A stretch of DNA of 64,000 bases from Stomoxys calcitrans (lineage: Eukaryota > Arthropoda > Insecta > Diptera > Muscidae): positions 189,174,937 through 189,238,936 of the forward strand of contig NC_081554.1 of assembly GCF_963082655.1 (NCBI RefSeq), in the 5' to 3' direction. The notes below the pieces were generated by a model. That model was not told the DNA's origin. It searched no databases and saw only the letters and a program-made list of their open reading frames with translations. This document shows positions 32,586 to 45,600 of this stretch, piece after piece. Position 1 is the stretch's first letter. The number at the start of each line of letters is the position of its first letter. Position numbers and translations under genes: made by a program.

Positions 32586-33885
32586 AACTAAATTTAGGTT
32601 AGGTTAGGTTGAAAAGAGGGTGTAGATATTAATCCGCCTCATTCCACTATGGACATACAACTAAGCAAGTATTCGGCTTGTTGTGAGCTCTAAAAACTGT
32701 AAAGTAATCTCAAAAGAGAAAATTTTAAGTTAGGAATTCCGTGCTACATACAAAATCCTTAATTGTTTTCAATACCACTTCCCTAAGTTGGTTCATCTCT
32801 GGTGTTGTGTACCATCCTAAGTGTCGGTATCTGTAAGACGCGTGAAAACCGGGCAATGGCAAAGAAAATGCTATCACTTGCCGCACCGATTTTACATAAG
32901 TGAGCTCGAAGGCCTATGTGTCCCGTTATGGTACCAATAGCTATACTGACCTCCTTCTTACTGCCTTTTAATGATAGCCACGTCGTCTCACGATCTGGAT
33001 CCCCCATAGAATTTTCGCTGTCCTTCCGACCGTTTCGCTGTTCCACAATGTTGCACGCGCATTCGTCGCCCACTCCCTTAACTCGGACTGCGTCGACCCG
33101 AAAGGCTTCGGGTTAACCAAGTTTATTGATGGCAGTCCTCTGGTCTTCACCGTCAAATCGTCTGTCCTTTCATTCCTCCTTATTCCTTTATGGCCCGGCA
33201 CCCAAACGATACGGATTTTGCCATCCTCAGAGAAGGCGTTTATCTCCTTCTTACACTGCAAGATTGTTCGTGACCTTACCGCCCTCGTTTTTATTGCCCT
33301 TATGGCCATTTTACTGTCGGTAAAGATGTTCGTGACCTTATCGTCCTGGCTGTTATTGCCCTTATGGTAATTTTACTGCCCATAAAGATGTTCATACTCG
33401 ACGTCCTTGCGTTAGCACCACAACTTCACTCATTTCGTGATCGGCCGGATCTCTGCCTGCAGGACCGTTTTATGGCCAGGTAGTCTAAAACAGATCTCAG
33501 CCCCTGGGTTCTTAATGCAGACCCCCAGGCCCACTCTATCCTCTAGCTTTGATTCATCCGTGTAACATGATCTTCCAGATGGCAATACTAGGGTTCCGTC
33601 AATCCAAGACTGTGCTGATGGCAGCAGTGCCTCGCACTCGACTTCAAGGTTCATCTCAGGTATCCAATCGGAAACCTCTTCCCTTCCTTCCAGGTTTGCT
33701 ATCCTCGCCTCCATTATACCGCGATGGTATGGGCTGCTCCCATCTTCAATCCATTCTTCTATCGCCTTAAGTGTCATATCCGCAGTTTCTGCCTCACACT
33801 TATTCTGTATGTCAATTGGTCGGATATGTAGAATAGTATCCAGTGCCCTAGTGGGCGTGGTCCTCATCGATCCGCCTATGCCAAG
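32586..33885 (-). pseudogene. Non-LTR retrotransposon 3' half (RT end, RNase H, tail)
   Basis: Reading right to left: TTPTRALDTILHIRPIDIQ (end of the reverse transcriptase region), then RNase H with CYTDESKLEDRVGLGV, FRLPGHKTVLQAEI and IRIVWVPGHKGIRRNERTDD, then LPSINLVNPKPFGSTQSELR and GHIGLRAHLCKIG. The Cys/His knuckle present at 10895-10945 is deleted. A frameshift falls in the RNase H domain, next to a ~65-nt tandem duplication (33250-33400). The element ends at 32586-32606 in a TTAGG-like tail (AGGTTAGGTTAGGTT on the plus strand). Confidence 0.85.
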
Positions 33886-34057
33886 ACAACTAAATTTAGT
33901 TTGTATATATTTTTAGCAAAATCCATAATGATGGGTTCCCAAGATTCAGCCCACCACGCTTTTACTTGTTTTCCATCTTCTTTACTTCCACTTTTTTGTA
34001 GCGTTCCCCCTAACACAATGTTGGTAGTCGCGTGCCCTCCTACCTAACCTAATCTAC

Positions 34058-34325
34058 TCTACTTCCAAATATTTTTTAATCGAAATCCATATGGGCCCAA
34101 TCGGTCAACATCTTTGTTTAGATGTTTTAGGTAGGGTACCCCCTAGCTGTCTCACTCCAATATTTTTAACAAACTCTTGTTTTTGGAATAATGAAGGGCC
34201 AAACATAATTTCGGTAGTTTGAAAATAAAGGTAAGGGGAAGATCCATCCGCCCCACCCCTTCCAATGAGAAAAACTGAAGTAATAATTTTCACAGTTTTA
34301 TTGTCTATACGGTATGTGTAAAAAA
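34058..34325 (+). repeat. Repeat A, 3' fragment
   Basis: One degraded subunit (CTACTTCCAAATATTTTTTA, ATATGGGCCCAATCGGTCAA) plus the tail with GGTAAGGGGAAGATCCATCC, AATTTTCACAG and GTCTATACGG. A CTTAAG motif copy follows at 34336-34358. Confidence 0.55.
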
Positions 34326-34429
34326 ATTTATTGGTCTTGTGTCTTAAGTGGTTTGTTTCTATTTAATTAATAATACATATACGTTATGTAGTTATTTAAG
34401 AAAAAACAGTAAGGAAGGACAAAAGTCGG

Positions 34430-35044
34430 GCGGTGCCGACTGTATAATACCCTACACCTACCCTATAAATACAATGTGGGACCTAAATCCAATTCTGAAC
34501 CAATTTTGATGGACCTTGGCGAGCAAATATGTTCAAACTGCAAAAACTACGTTTGAAGAATGACAACATTATGGCAAATTATCCAAAATCTGACGAACAT
34601 ATGGGAGCTCTATCTACTTCTGAACCGATTTCGAGAAAAACTTCTCAGATAATGTAGTAGTCGTCGAGGAAAGCTTTGTGCACAATTTTGGCAAGATTGG
34701 TCTAACCATGCGCTTGCAGTGGCTCTTGGGGTGAAAAGCTGGCCATATACATATGTGCCAGCTATATCTAAATCTGGGCCGATTTCTATAAAATTCACCA
34801 GCAATATTGAGAGTCAAGAGAGAATCCCTCCTGCCAAGTTTCGAGAAAATCTGGTTACAAATAATTATTTTGTTGCATTATTACTGAAAATCGGACGAAC
34901 ATATATATGGGAGCTATATCCAGATCTGAACCGATTTTTCCCAATTTCAATATGCTTCGTCTCTAGGCCGAAAAACATGTCTGTACCAAATTTTAAGACG
35001 ATCGGATGAAAATTGCGACCTGTACTTTGTACACAAGTAAACAT
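34430..35044. repeat. Dispersed repeat B, left flank of GACA satellite
   Basis: Head GGGCGGTGCCGACTGTATAA, then subunits with GACGAACATATGGGAGCTAT and TCTGAACCGATTT. The last line ends in TTTGTACACAAGTAAACATGGACAGAC, from which the satellite continues. Confidence 0.7.
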
Positions 35045-35841
35045 GGACAGACAGACAGACAGACAGACGGACAGACAGACAGACGGACAGACAGATAGAC
35101 GGACAGACAGACGGACAGACAGACGGACGGACGGACGGACAGACAGACAGACGGACAGACAGACGGACAGACAGACGGACAGACAGACGGACAGACAGAC
35201 AGACGGACAGACAGACGGACAGACAGACGGACAGACAGACGGACAGACAGACAGACGGACAGACAGACGGACAGACAGACGGACAGACAGACGGACAGAC
35301 AGACGGACAGACAGACGGACAGACAGACGGACAGACAGACGGACAGACAGACGGACAGACAGACGGACAGACAGACGGACAGACAGACGGACAGACAGAC
35401 GGATAGAAAGACAGACGGACAGAAAGACAGACGGACAGACAGACGGACAGACAGACGGACAGACAGACGGACAGACGGACAGACAGACGGACAGACAGAC
35501 GGACAGACAGACGGACAGACAGACGGACAGACGGACAGACAGACGGACAGACAGACGGACAGACTGACGGACAGACAGACGGACAGACAGTCGGACAGAC
35601 AGACGGATGGACAGACGGACAGACGGACAGACAGACTGACAGACAAACGGACAGACGGACAGACGGACAGACAGACGGACAGACGGACAGACAGACGGAC
35701 AGACAGACAGACAGACGGACAGACAGACGGACAGACAGACTGACAGACAAACGGACAGACGGACAGACAGACAGACGGACAGACATACGGACAGACAGAC
35801 AGACGGACAGACAGACAGACAGACAGACGGACAGACAGACA
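35045..35841. repeat. GACA/GACG tetranucleotide satellite
   Basis: About 800 nt of GACA units in a higher-order GGACAGACAGAC pattern. All long frames over it (Cys-Leu-Ser-Val or Asp-Arg-Gln-Thr) are artefacts. Confidence 0.97.
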
Positions 35842-36655
35842 GCACTAAACGGCAATGTCCGTTTCGACTTCTTCGGCATCTGGAGGGAATAATTTTAAAC
35901 CGATGCCAGAGATGACTTCCAAAAAATTAGCTGACGCAAACAACGTTCTATTTTGCCGCTTCCAATTATATACATCTCGTTTAATTTTTACCTACACTAG
36001 TCAATACGCGCTTATATTTAATCTAGATAAACAAATTGAGGAAACTAATTTTTGAGGTCTCGTATGATGTCTCCAATTATTTATTTTATTAGTTATGCTT
36101 AAAGATTCAATCCGCGCTTTTATTTATTCTTAATAAACAAATTGAGGAAATATAATTTTAGTGGAAAATTGTTTAATAGTAAACTTTGGAAGTTATTATA
36201 TTTGAATATCTTTTTCTTGGATTAAATCTCATTATTTGAATCTTTTTGCTTTAGAACAAAGCACAAGCTACGTACCAATTAAAACAATCTACAAGTGCGC
36301 TAACTATGGCATGAAATTTAACAATTTAAATTAACGTACATTTATCTCTGTAGCATGAAACTGCCGTCTTATCTTGATAAAGCCATTTTCCCATCAATAA
36401 AAGTAGTTTTGTAGTCATGCGACTAGCAAAGAAAAAAGCTTAAAAGCTTTTTTTCAATATGCCAAAGCAAAGTTTGCCAAAAACCATTTTAAAAACTTTT
36501 ATAACCCAAACAACCGCAACAAAAAGGCCCATTCAAGACCAGAAGTAAAGGCGAAAAACAACAAAAGGCTCAGAAAAGCGAAACTAAAAATTACAAGAAA
36601 AAAAAACGTTGTTAATGTTTTTGACTGTTTGCCTATTTGGTTAAGACCTACCAAG
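35842..36655. other. Upstream region of gene 3
   Basis: Apparently single-copy. It contains an imperfect direct duplication of ~55 nt (about 36000-36056 and 36109-36165) sharing TAAACAAATTGAGGAAA. No gene is seen. It is the likely promoter-proximal regulatory region of gene 3. Confidence 0.45.
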
Positions 36656-36663
36656 TATAAAAA
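36656..36663 (+). promoter_or_regulatory. Candidate TATA box of gene 3
   Basis: TATAAAAA in CCAAGTATAAAAACTATAAA, 232 nt upstream of the ATG. A start near 36690 would give a ~200-nt A-rich leader. Confidence 0.5.
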
Positions 36664-36887
36664 CTATAAATAAACGTGGCTAAAGAAGCATTTCAAGATC
36701 TGCCACAGAAAAGTGAACAACAAGAGTGCAGAGAATAGAAAAAAAATCTAAAAAAATAAACTAGAAAAAAAATATTTTGTGTTTAAGAAAAAAAAGGAAA
36801 TTTTAGAAAAAAAAATCGTATTAAGAAGTGGAGTTTTTATTTTAAAAAATTCTTATTAAAAAAAAACTTGCAAGAGAATCTAGAAAA

Positions 36888-39800
36888 ATGCACATGTGTA
36901 TATTGCAACCTTTTTTGGTCATTATGGCCTTAATTGGAAGTTCCCGGGCAGCTATTGCCTCAGTGCCCAATACTCAGGAATTTGCAACATCAACATCCTC
37001 TCAGCTAAATGTGGATGGCCTATTATCATTTCCTAGTGATTTAGCAGCCGGAGCCGCCTCCACCCCTGATCATGCTCTAAGGCAGAGCAGTGCAAGTGAG
37101 TGTGGTAATCAGAAAAACAAACAACAAAAAAAGAAATACTAAGAAAACGTGACCAGATTTGGCAAAAATAAAAGGAAAAAGGAAATGTGTAACTCCTAGG
37201 CCAGTTTTATGCAATTCATCCTCCCCACTTGAAAGGAAAATGCAATTTTAGTTTTTTACATAATCCCTCTGAAGTTTACATGTTTGTGTGCCAATTTTTT
37301 TTATTGTGGAGTAAAATTAAAAAAAAAAATTCAGGTTTTTATTTTGTGAATTTGGATTTGCAAAGTTTGTGGTGTGCAAATTTTTTAGTTTTGATATCTT
37401 TAGCCTATACCAAAAAAGAAAACGTAAACAACAACTGTTAGAGATGAAAATCCACAACAACAATTGAGAGCTTGATTTTGGCATTTAAGCCAGTTACGTT
37501 GCACATTCATTCAATGTGACAAAAACAGATTTAGTCGTTGTGAATTTGTGTAAGCTTAGATTTGTTGCATATTTCCAATTGTATTTGCTGCAAGTGTTGT
37601 GTCGTGTGAGGGAAAATCATATCCAATATGAATCAAAAGCAAAACCATGAGAAACAAGTTTGGGTCTTAAGTCTTTTGATTTGTTGTCAACAACTTATGC
37701 GAATTCATAATGATTTTATAATTGTGTAAATTAATAAATTAGCAGTTTTTTTTTTGGCAATTACTCTTATATTACAAAACAAAATCGAATAAATAAGGAT
37801 TAAAAGTGTGGGAAATTTGAAAAAGTGAAGAATCGCAAATGGCTACAAATAATAATAATAATACAAAAATAACATGAAATAAAATAAAAACAAAAATAAA
37901 ATAAAATAAAATAAAATAAATTAAAAAAAAATAAAATAAAACAAAACAAAATAAAATAAAATAAAATAAAACAAAATAAAAAATAAAATAAAATAAAATA
38001 AAATAAAATAAAATAAAATAAAATAAAATAAAATAAAATAAAATAAAATGAAATGAAATGAAATAAAATAAAATAAAATAAAATAAAATAAAATAAAATA
38101 AAATAAAATAAAATAAAATAAAATAAAATTAAATAAAAAAATAAAATAAAATAAAATAAAGTAAAATAAAATAAAATAAAATAAAATAAAATAAAAAATA
38201 AAATAAAATAAAATAAAATAAAATAAAATAAAATAAAATAAAATAAAATAAAATAAAATAAAATAAAATTAAATAAAATAAAATAAAAAATAAAATAAAA
38301 TAAAATAAAATAAAATAAAATAAAATAAAATAAAATAAAATAAAATAAAATAAAATAAAATAAAATAAAATGAAATAAAATAAAATAAAATAAAATAAAA
38401 TAAAATGAAATAAAAAAATAAAATAAAATAAAATAAAGTATGGCTGCTATATCAGGTTATGAACCGATTTGAACCTTATTTGACACAGTTGTTGAAAATA
38501 AGAAAAATACGTCATGCAAAATTTCAGCTAAATCGGATGGGAATTGCGCCCTCTAGAAGCTTAAGTAGTCAAGTCCCCAGATCTGTTTATATGACAGCTA
38601 TATCAGGTTATGAACCGATTTGAACCATTTGAGCAAAGTTGTTGGTTATCATAACAAAATACTTCGTGCAAAAATTCATTAAAAACGGATAAGAATTGCG
38701 CACTCTAGAGGCTCAAGAAGTCAAGACCAAAGATCGGTTTATATGGCAGCTATATCAAAACATGAACCGATCTGGCCCATTTACGACCCCAACCATCCTA
38801 CACTAAATAGAAGCATTTGTGCAAAATTTCATGTGCCTTTATTTACTCCTTCGAAAGATAGCGTGCTTTCGACAGACGGACATATGGACGGACATGGCTG
38901 GATCGACTTAAAATGTCATGACGATCAAGTATATATATTCTTTATGGGGTATTAGACATATATTTGGAGTTGTTACAAACGGACTGACGAAATCAGTATA
39001 CCCCTCACCCTATGGTGGAGGGTATAAAAATATCTAAGCATTATAACTTAGGTGATTTGTTTGTAACACCCAGAAGGAAGGGATTATTGATAGAGCATTG
39101 ATAAATATACCCATCGACTCAGAATCACTTTCTGATTCGATTTAGCTATGTCCGTCTGTCTGTTCATGTTAATTTGTGTACAAAGTGCATTTCGCAATTT
39201 TCATCCGATCATCTTTAAATTTGGAACGGGCCTAGGGACGACTCCCATTGAAATTGGAAAAAGTCGGTTCAGATTTGGATATAGCTCCCGTATATATGTT
39301 CATCCGATCTGAACTAATACTGCAATAGTATAGTCATTTGTTAATCGACTCTCTCGATATTTGGACAATGGGGTTTCTTATGAGTCTCGTCATGTCTGGT
39401 GAATTTGATAAAAATCGGTTCTGATACAGATGTAGCTCCCATTGATATCTATCGCACAATTTCAACTTTTAGAGCCTTTGCAAGCGCATGTATTAACTGA
39501 TCTTCTCAAAACTTTTCACTATGCTATCTTCTACGCTGGAGGCCACCGTAGCGCAGAGGTTAGCATATCCTCCAATAACGCTGAACGCCGGGGTTTGAAT
39601 TCTGGAGAGACCTTCAATGCTGAGAAAATTTTGAGGAACTATGCCATGTAAAAACTTCTCTCCAAAAACAAAACTTCTCTTCCTCAGCTATAAAAAGGAG
39701 GCCCCTTATCATTGGAGAAGCTGTTACTTAGTGGAATGTTCATGGGCAAAATTTTCAGTTGTCTTCTTCGACTACGACAAAACGTGCAAATTTTGATCGA

Positions 39801-42628
39801 TTTGGTTCAGACTTGGATTCAATAACAAGGTCATTTGTCAACCGATTCACATGAAATTTACGCAAAGGATTCCCTTATTACTCCCGACATTGCTGTTGAA
39901 TTTCATAGAAATCAATTCATATTCGGATATAGCCACTATATATATGTATCAACAGATTTTCACTTTTAAAGCCTTTGTCAGTGTAATTCTTATCAATTTC
40001 TCTCTAGCTGTTTGGCTGTCGAACGCGTAAAGCTAGCAGCTTGACATTTTGCACAGATACTTAAAGTTGATGTAGGTCGTTGGGTATTGCAAATGGGTTA
40101 TATCGGTACAGATTTAGATAAACCGATTTAACTTCTTGAGCCCCTGGAATCCGCATTTGTTATCCGATTTGGCTGAAATTTTGAAAAGTTCTGTTATGAC
40201 TTCAAACAACTGTGCCAAGTACGGTTCAAATCGGTCTATAACCTGATATAGCTCCCATATAAACCGATCTTCCGATTTGATTTCTTGAACCGCAATTTTT
40301 GTTTGATTTGGCTGAAATTGGGCATGTAGTGTTCTGCTATAACTTCCAACAACTGTTCCAAGTACGGTACAAATCGATGTATGACCGATCTCACGATTTG
40401 ACTTCTTGAGCCCTTGGAAGTCGCAATTTTCCGCACTTCCAACAACTATACTAAGCAAAGTCAAAATCAGTCTATAACCTGATATAGCTCTCATATAAAC
40501 CGATCTCCCGATTTAGCATCTTGCGTCCTGAAAAGCTGCAATTTTTGTTTGATTTGGATGAAATTTTGCACGTAGTGTTCTGTTATGACTTCCAAAGACT
40601 GTGCCAAGTACGGTCTAAGCCTAATATAGCTCCCATATTAAGCGATCTCCCGTTTTAACTTCTTTGATTTCTTGAGTCCTTACAAGCCGCAATTTTTGTT
40701 CGATTTAGCTGAAATCGGGCATGTAGTGTTCTGTTATAACTTCCAACAACTGCTCCAAGTACGGTTCAAATAGGTATTGTATATAACCTGATATAGCTCC
40801 CATATAAACCGGTCTCCCAATTTAACTTCTTGAGTCCTGACAAGCCACAATTTTTGTTTGATTTGGATGAAAATTTGCACGTAGTGTTCTGTTATGACTT
40901 CCAAAGACTGTGTCATGTACGGTCCGAATCGGTCAAAAACCTGATATAGCTGCCATATAAGCCGATCCCCCGATTTGACTTTTTGAGCTCTTACAAGCCG
41001 CAATTTTTGTCCGATTTAGCTGAAAGTTTGCATGCGGTGTTCTATTGCGACTTCCAACAACTGTACTAAGTAAAGTCAAAATTAGTCTATAACCTGATAT
41101 GGCTCCCATATTAACCGACACCTGATTTGACTTCTTGAGCTCTAACTAGCCGCAATTTTTGTCCGATTTTGTTTATATTTTGCATGCAGTGTTCTGTTAA
41201 ACTTCTAACACTTGTGCTTAATATAGTCCGAATCAGTCTATAACCTGATATGGCTCCCATGTAAACCGGTCTCTCGATCATCCTTGTTCGGTTCCAAGAA
41301 GCTTTAATTTTTACTGGTTTGACAGATGTTTGGTATGTAGTATAAAATTATGCCCTTCAACTAAATTTATTATGCATAAATTTTTAGCAGAATCCATGCT
41401 GGTGGGTTCCCAAATCTTGGGAACCCATTGTATTCCTATGGGACCTTGGGATCATGCCCATAAACTATTTGATTTCTTCCCTAGAGCTTCTTTTTACCAA
41501 AATAGATTTCAAATGTTCTCTATTATTTCCTAACAATCAAAAACCAAATTCCATCAAAAACCAAATAATAGCCAAATGTTGCAATAAAAATTAACGTAAA
41601 AAACTCAATAAAATTCTTCAAAATATGAGTCATTAACAATACATGAGGTGCCTCACTCATATTACATGCGAAAAATGGCTTAAGTGAGAATGAAAACATT
41701 TCGACAAAAAAAAAAACAAACTAAAGCTAAGTGCTTGTTGCCTACAAAAGCAAAGCAATGATTTATGGACAACGCTCAAAAAAATCAACAGTACAATAGT
41801 AGCAACAGTTCAGTGTACAACAAAACTCAAATTGATGTAGGTCAGTTAGCAGTCTGCTTTTTTTTTGCTTCTTTCTTGTGGTCAGATCAGTCCTAAGACT
41901 TAAGACTTGGTGATGGAAGCGAAACTTAAGTCAAAAACAAAACATTACAAAAGCTTCTGAAAAGTCAAAGACTTTTAAGACAGCTGTTTAAGCTGTGCAA
42001 TGCTGTATGGATAGGTGTGCGAACATTTATGCCGGTTACTTCTGTGGCCAAAACATAAATAAAGTCAAGCTTGAAGTCATGCTTGAGGTTTCTTTACAAG
42101 CAGTGAAGTATACCAAAAACACCCTTAACACCTCACTTCATACCATGGCATGGCTAAAGACAATATTGATGGATTTCCTTTATATTGTGATTTATTTAAC
42201 ACAATTTTCGTAATCTCGCTTAAGGTATTTTGTAAAGTTAATCAAAGAAAAATTTATTTTTGTTTTTTGCAATTAGTAAATATAATTATTTATTTTGTTG
42301 TTGTTGTTTGATTTACCACTCAAGCAACCCTGTAAGCTTTAGTTATAGTAAAAATTGTTGACTCTTTAAATTTTTGGTATTGATGCATGGAGTGCTGCCT
42401 CAGTTTGGTGTTAATCAGTCTCAATAAGGTGTCAATAGGGTGTTGAAAAGCCCGTTGTTAAATGGCATGTCTGTCCAATTGTCCAAAAGTATGAAATTTC
42501 ATCAAACTGACCTTCGGCTGAATTCACTTGTTTACTGTGGAAGATAACTCTTCATTGCAATCAATCAATTTATGAACAAAAAAAAAGAAAAAAATCAAAC
42601 AAAAGACTTAAGACACATACTTGTTTTT

Positions 42629-42668
<40 letters not shown>

Positions 42669-45600
42669 CAAACTTAAATCTACTCTAGCATTGGACTTCG
42701 TAAACTTCTTTTTCTGATTTCATTCACCTGTATTGCCCTTAACTTCTGTATAGCATGTAAACTTATCTTTGGAGGCAACAAAATTTATTGACAACGATAT
42801 CTGTCCAAAAGAAGTAACAACATATCTGATCTTGACCTAAATTATATATCATTTTAGCGCTTAGCAAAAATACAAAAAAAAAAAATATTAAATAAAGCCG
42901 TTTATTGTCGGTATGTTTACATTGAACTCTTGAATTTTTTTTCGTATGCTTTATTTAGTCATCAAATAGTAACAGGGCACTGAACACAAAATGCGGTTTT
43001 TATTAAGGTGAAGATTATGATGAGTTGTTTTTTTTTTTTTTAATAAAATATGAAAAAAATATGTTTGAGTACTCTAACGGGAGTCGTACCTAGGCATTAC
43101 GTGATAGGCCCTGTGGCGGCATACATGGAAATCCCATGAAGTGGTTGCTGTAGATGGCATATTAATTCGAGTGGTGATACATATTCAGGGTCTGGTGCCC
43201 AGTCTTGCCTTCTCTCTTGTTTATGGGACATAACACGACGAGGTTCTAATCATTGCGGCATGTGGTCGTTCAGCCAGATTGCGAGGACGAGTTGATGCAT
43301 AAGTCTCATCAGCATGGTGCCTACTATCTTAAATTGTTCCTTAGCTGTTTCACTGATACACTCACTTTATTCTATTGGGTTGCCCAAAAAGTAATTGCGG
43401 ATTTTTCAGATCGGCCAAATTAAGTTGATAATGACCAAATCAAAGCATTAATCGAATTGGATCGTCATGTAACTGAGCGTGAGAGAGAAGTTAAATATAC
43501 CAAAATCAACCGTTCATTATCACATAAAAAGTCTTGGACTGGTGAAAAAGCTTGATATTTGGGTACCACATGTATTGAAAGAAATTAATTTAACAAACCG
43601 AATCAACGCTTGTGATATGCACCTTAAACGCAATGAATTCGATCCGTTTTTAAAACGAATCATAACTGGAGATGAAAAATGGATTGTTTACAACAACGTT
43701 AGTCGAAAACGATCATGGTCCAAGCATGGTGAACCAGCTCAAACCACTTCAAAGGCTGATATCCACCAAAAGATGGTTATGCTGTCTATTTGGTGGGATT
43801 GGAAGGGTGTGGTATATTTTGAGCTGCTTCCAAGGAACCAAACGATTAATTCGGATGTTTACTGTCAACAATTTGACAAATTGAATACAGCCATCAAGGA
43901 GAAGCGACCAGAATTGGTCAATCGTAAAGGTGTCATATTCCACCAGGACAACGCTAGACCGCACACATCTTTGGTCACTCGCCACAACTGAGTGAGCTTG
44001 GCTGGGAACTTTTGATGCATCCACCATATAGCCCTGACCTTGCACCATCAGACTACCATTTATTTCGATCTTTGCAGAACTCCTTAAATGGTAAAACTTT
44101 CGGCAATGATGAGGCTATAAAATCGCACTTGGTTTAGTTTTTTGCAGATAAAGGCCAGAAGTTCTATGAGCGTGGAATACTAAATTTGCCAGGAAGATGG
44201 CAAAAGATTATCGAACAAAATGGCAATTATATATTTGATTAAAGTTCATTCTAAGTTTGATTAAAAATGCATTTACTTTCTTTTAAAAAATCCGCAAATA
44301 CTTTTTGGGCAACCCAATAATTAAATACACATTTATACTGTCAACAGCGATTAGTTCTGGGATATCTTCCAACTAATAACTAAAACCCATAATTTTACTA
44401 ATCCGAGACTTTGATTCTGCCTCTGGGCCATCGTTTGTTATTTCAAGGGTGTCAATATAGCCTTAAACTTCAAATACATGTTACTAAGGTTTATGATAAC
44501 AACTAGTTGCTGATATGCAGCATACTAAAAGTTAATTTTGGTTCCCGTTTGCCAGCTATGCATTTCATTATAAATGCAAATTTTACATAAAAAAACAGTA
44601 TGCCAAATATATGTTAATCAGTGAAGAAGAAAAAAAAACAATGCAGGAAGAAGACAATTTATGGTCATTAATAAAAAACCAGAAATGCATATAATTCATA
44701 TCAGGTAATTAAATGAAATTATAGCTTCCAAACCATAGTAACGATTTAAACTTACCATGAAGTTGGTAAAATTTATAGCCCATTAAAAATCAAAATTTAA
44801 ATTTTTTTTGTAAATATTCGAAAATATTGTCTTCTAAACCAGTAGAGATAAAGGTGCATTTCTGGCAGGTTATTAGAGGTACGCTGCAAGAAATTGATAT
44901 AAATCTGGGAAATCTGCTAAATTCTATGTCTTATACTTTCATCACGTCATAGCAGCTTAAGCGAAACGCGTTACCTTTCGGTGCTGTTATGATGGCATTC
45001 CCAACCCCTCACATTTCCCGTAAGCTGTTAATGTAGGCCTTGTACTTTTCCAATACATCCACCAGTGTTAAAATGTACAGGATAGTGATAAGACCAATAC
45101 TAACTTACGCCTCAGTAGTTTGGTGGACTGCTATGGAGAAAAATTGCAACATAAGGATCATAAAACAGATTCAGAGAACATGTTGACTTGGCATAGGCGG
45201 AACAATGAAGACCACGCCCACTAGGGCACTGGAGACTATTCTAGATATACGACCCATTGACATACAGATTAAGTGTGAGGCAGCCACTGCGGCTATGAGA
45301 CTTAAAGCGATGGGATAATGGATTGGGGATGGGAGCAGCTCATACCAACGCGGTATAATCGAGGCGACGATAGAAAACATGGAAGGAAGAGATGAGGTTT
45401 TCTATCGGATACATGAGACGACACTTGAGGTCGAGTGCTGCCAGCGGCACAGTCTTGGTTTGATGGAACCCTAGTATTGCCATCTGGAAGATCGTGTTAC
45501 ACGGATGGATCAAAGCTAAAGGGCAGAGTGGGCCTGGGGTTCTACATTGAGAACCCAGGGATTGAGATCTGTTGTAGACTGCCTGACCGTTGGACCATTT

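Noticed and set aside
34865..35879. 300-codon Cys/Leu/Ser/Val-rich frames that could look like a cysteine-rich secreted protein
   Set aside because: Translation of the GACA satellite, open in several frames.
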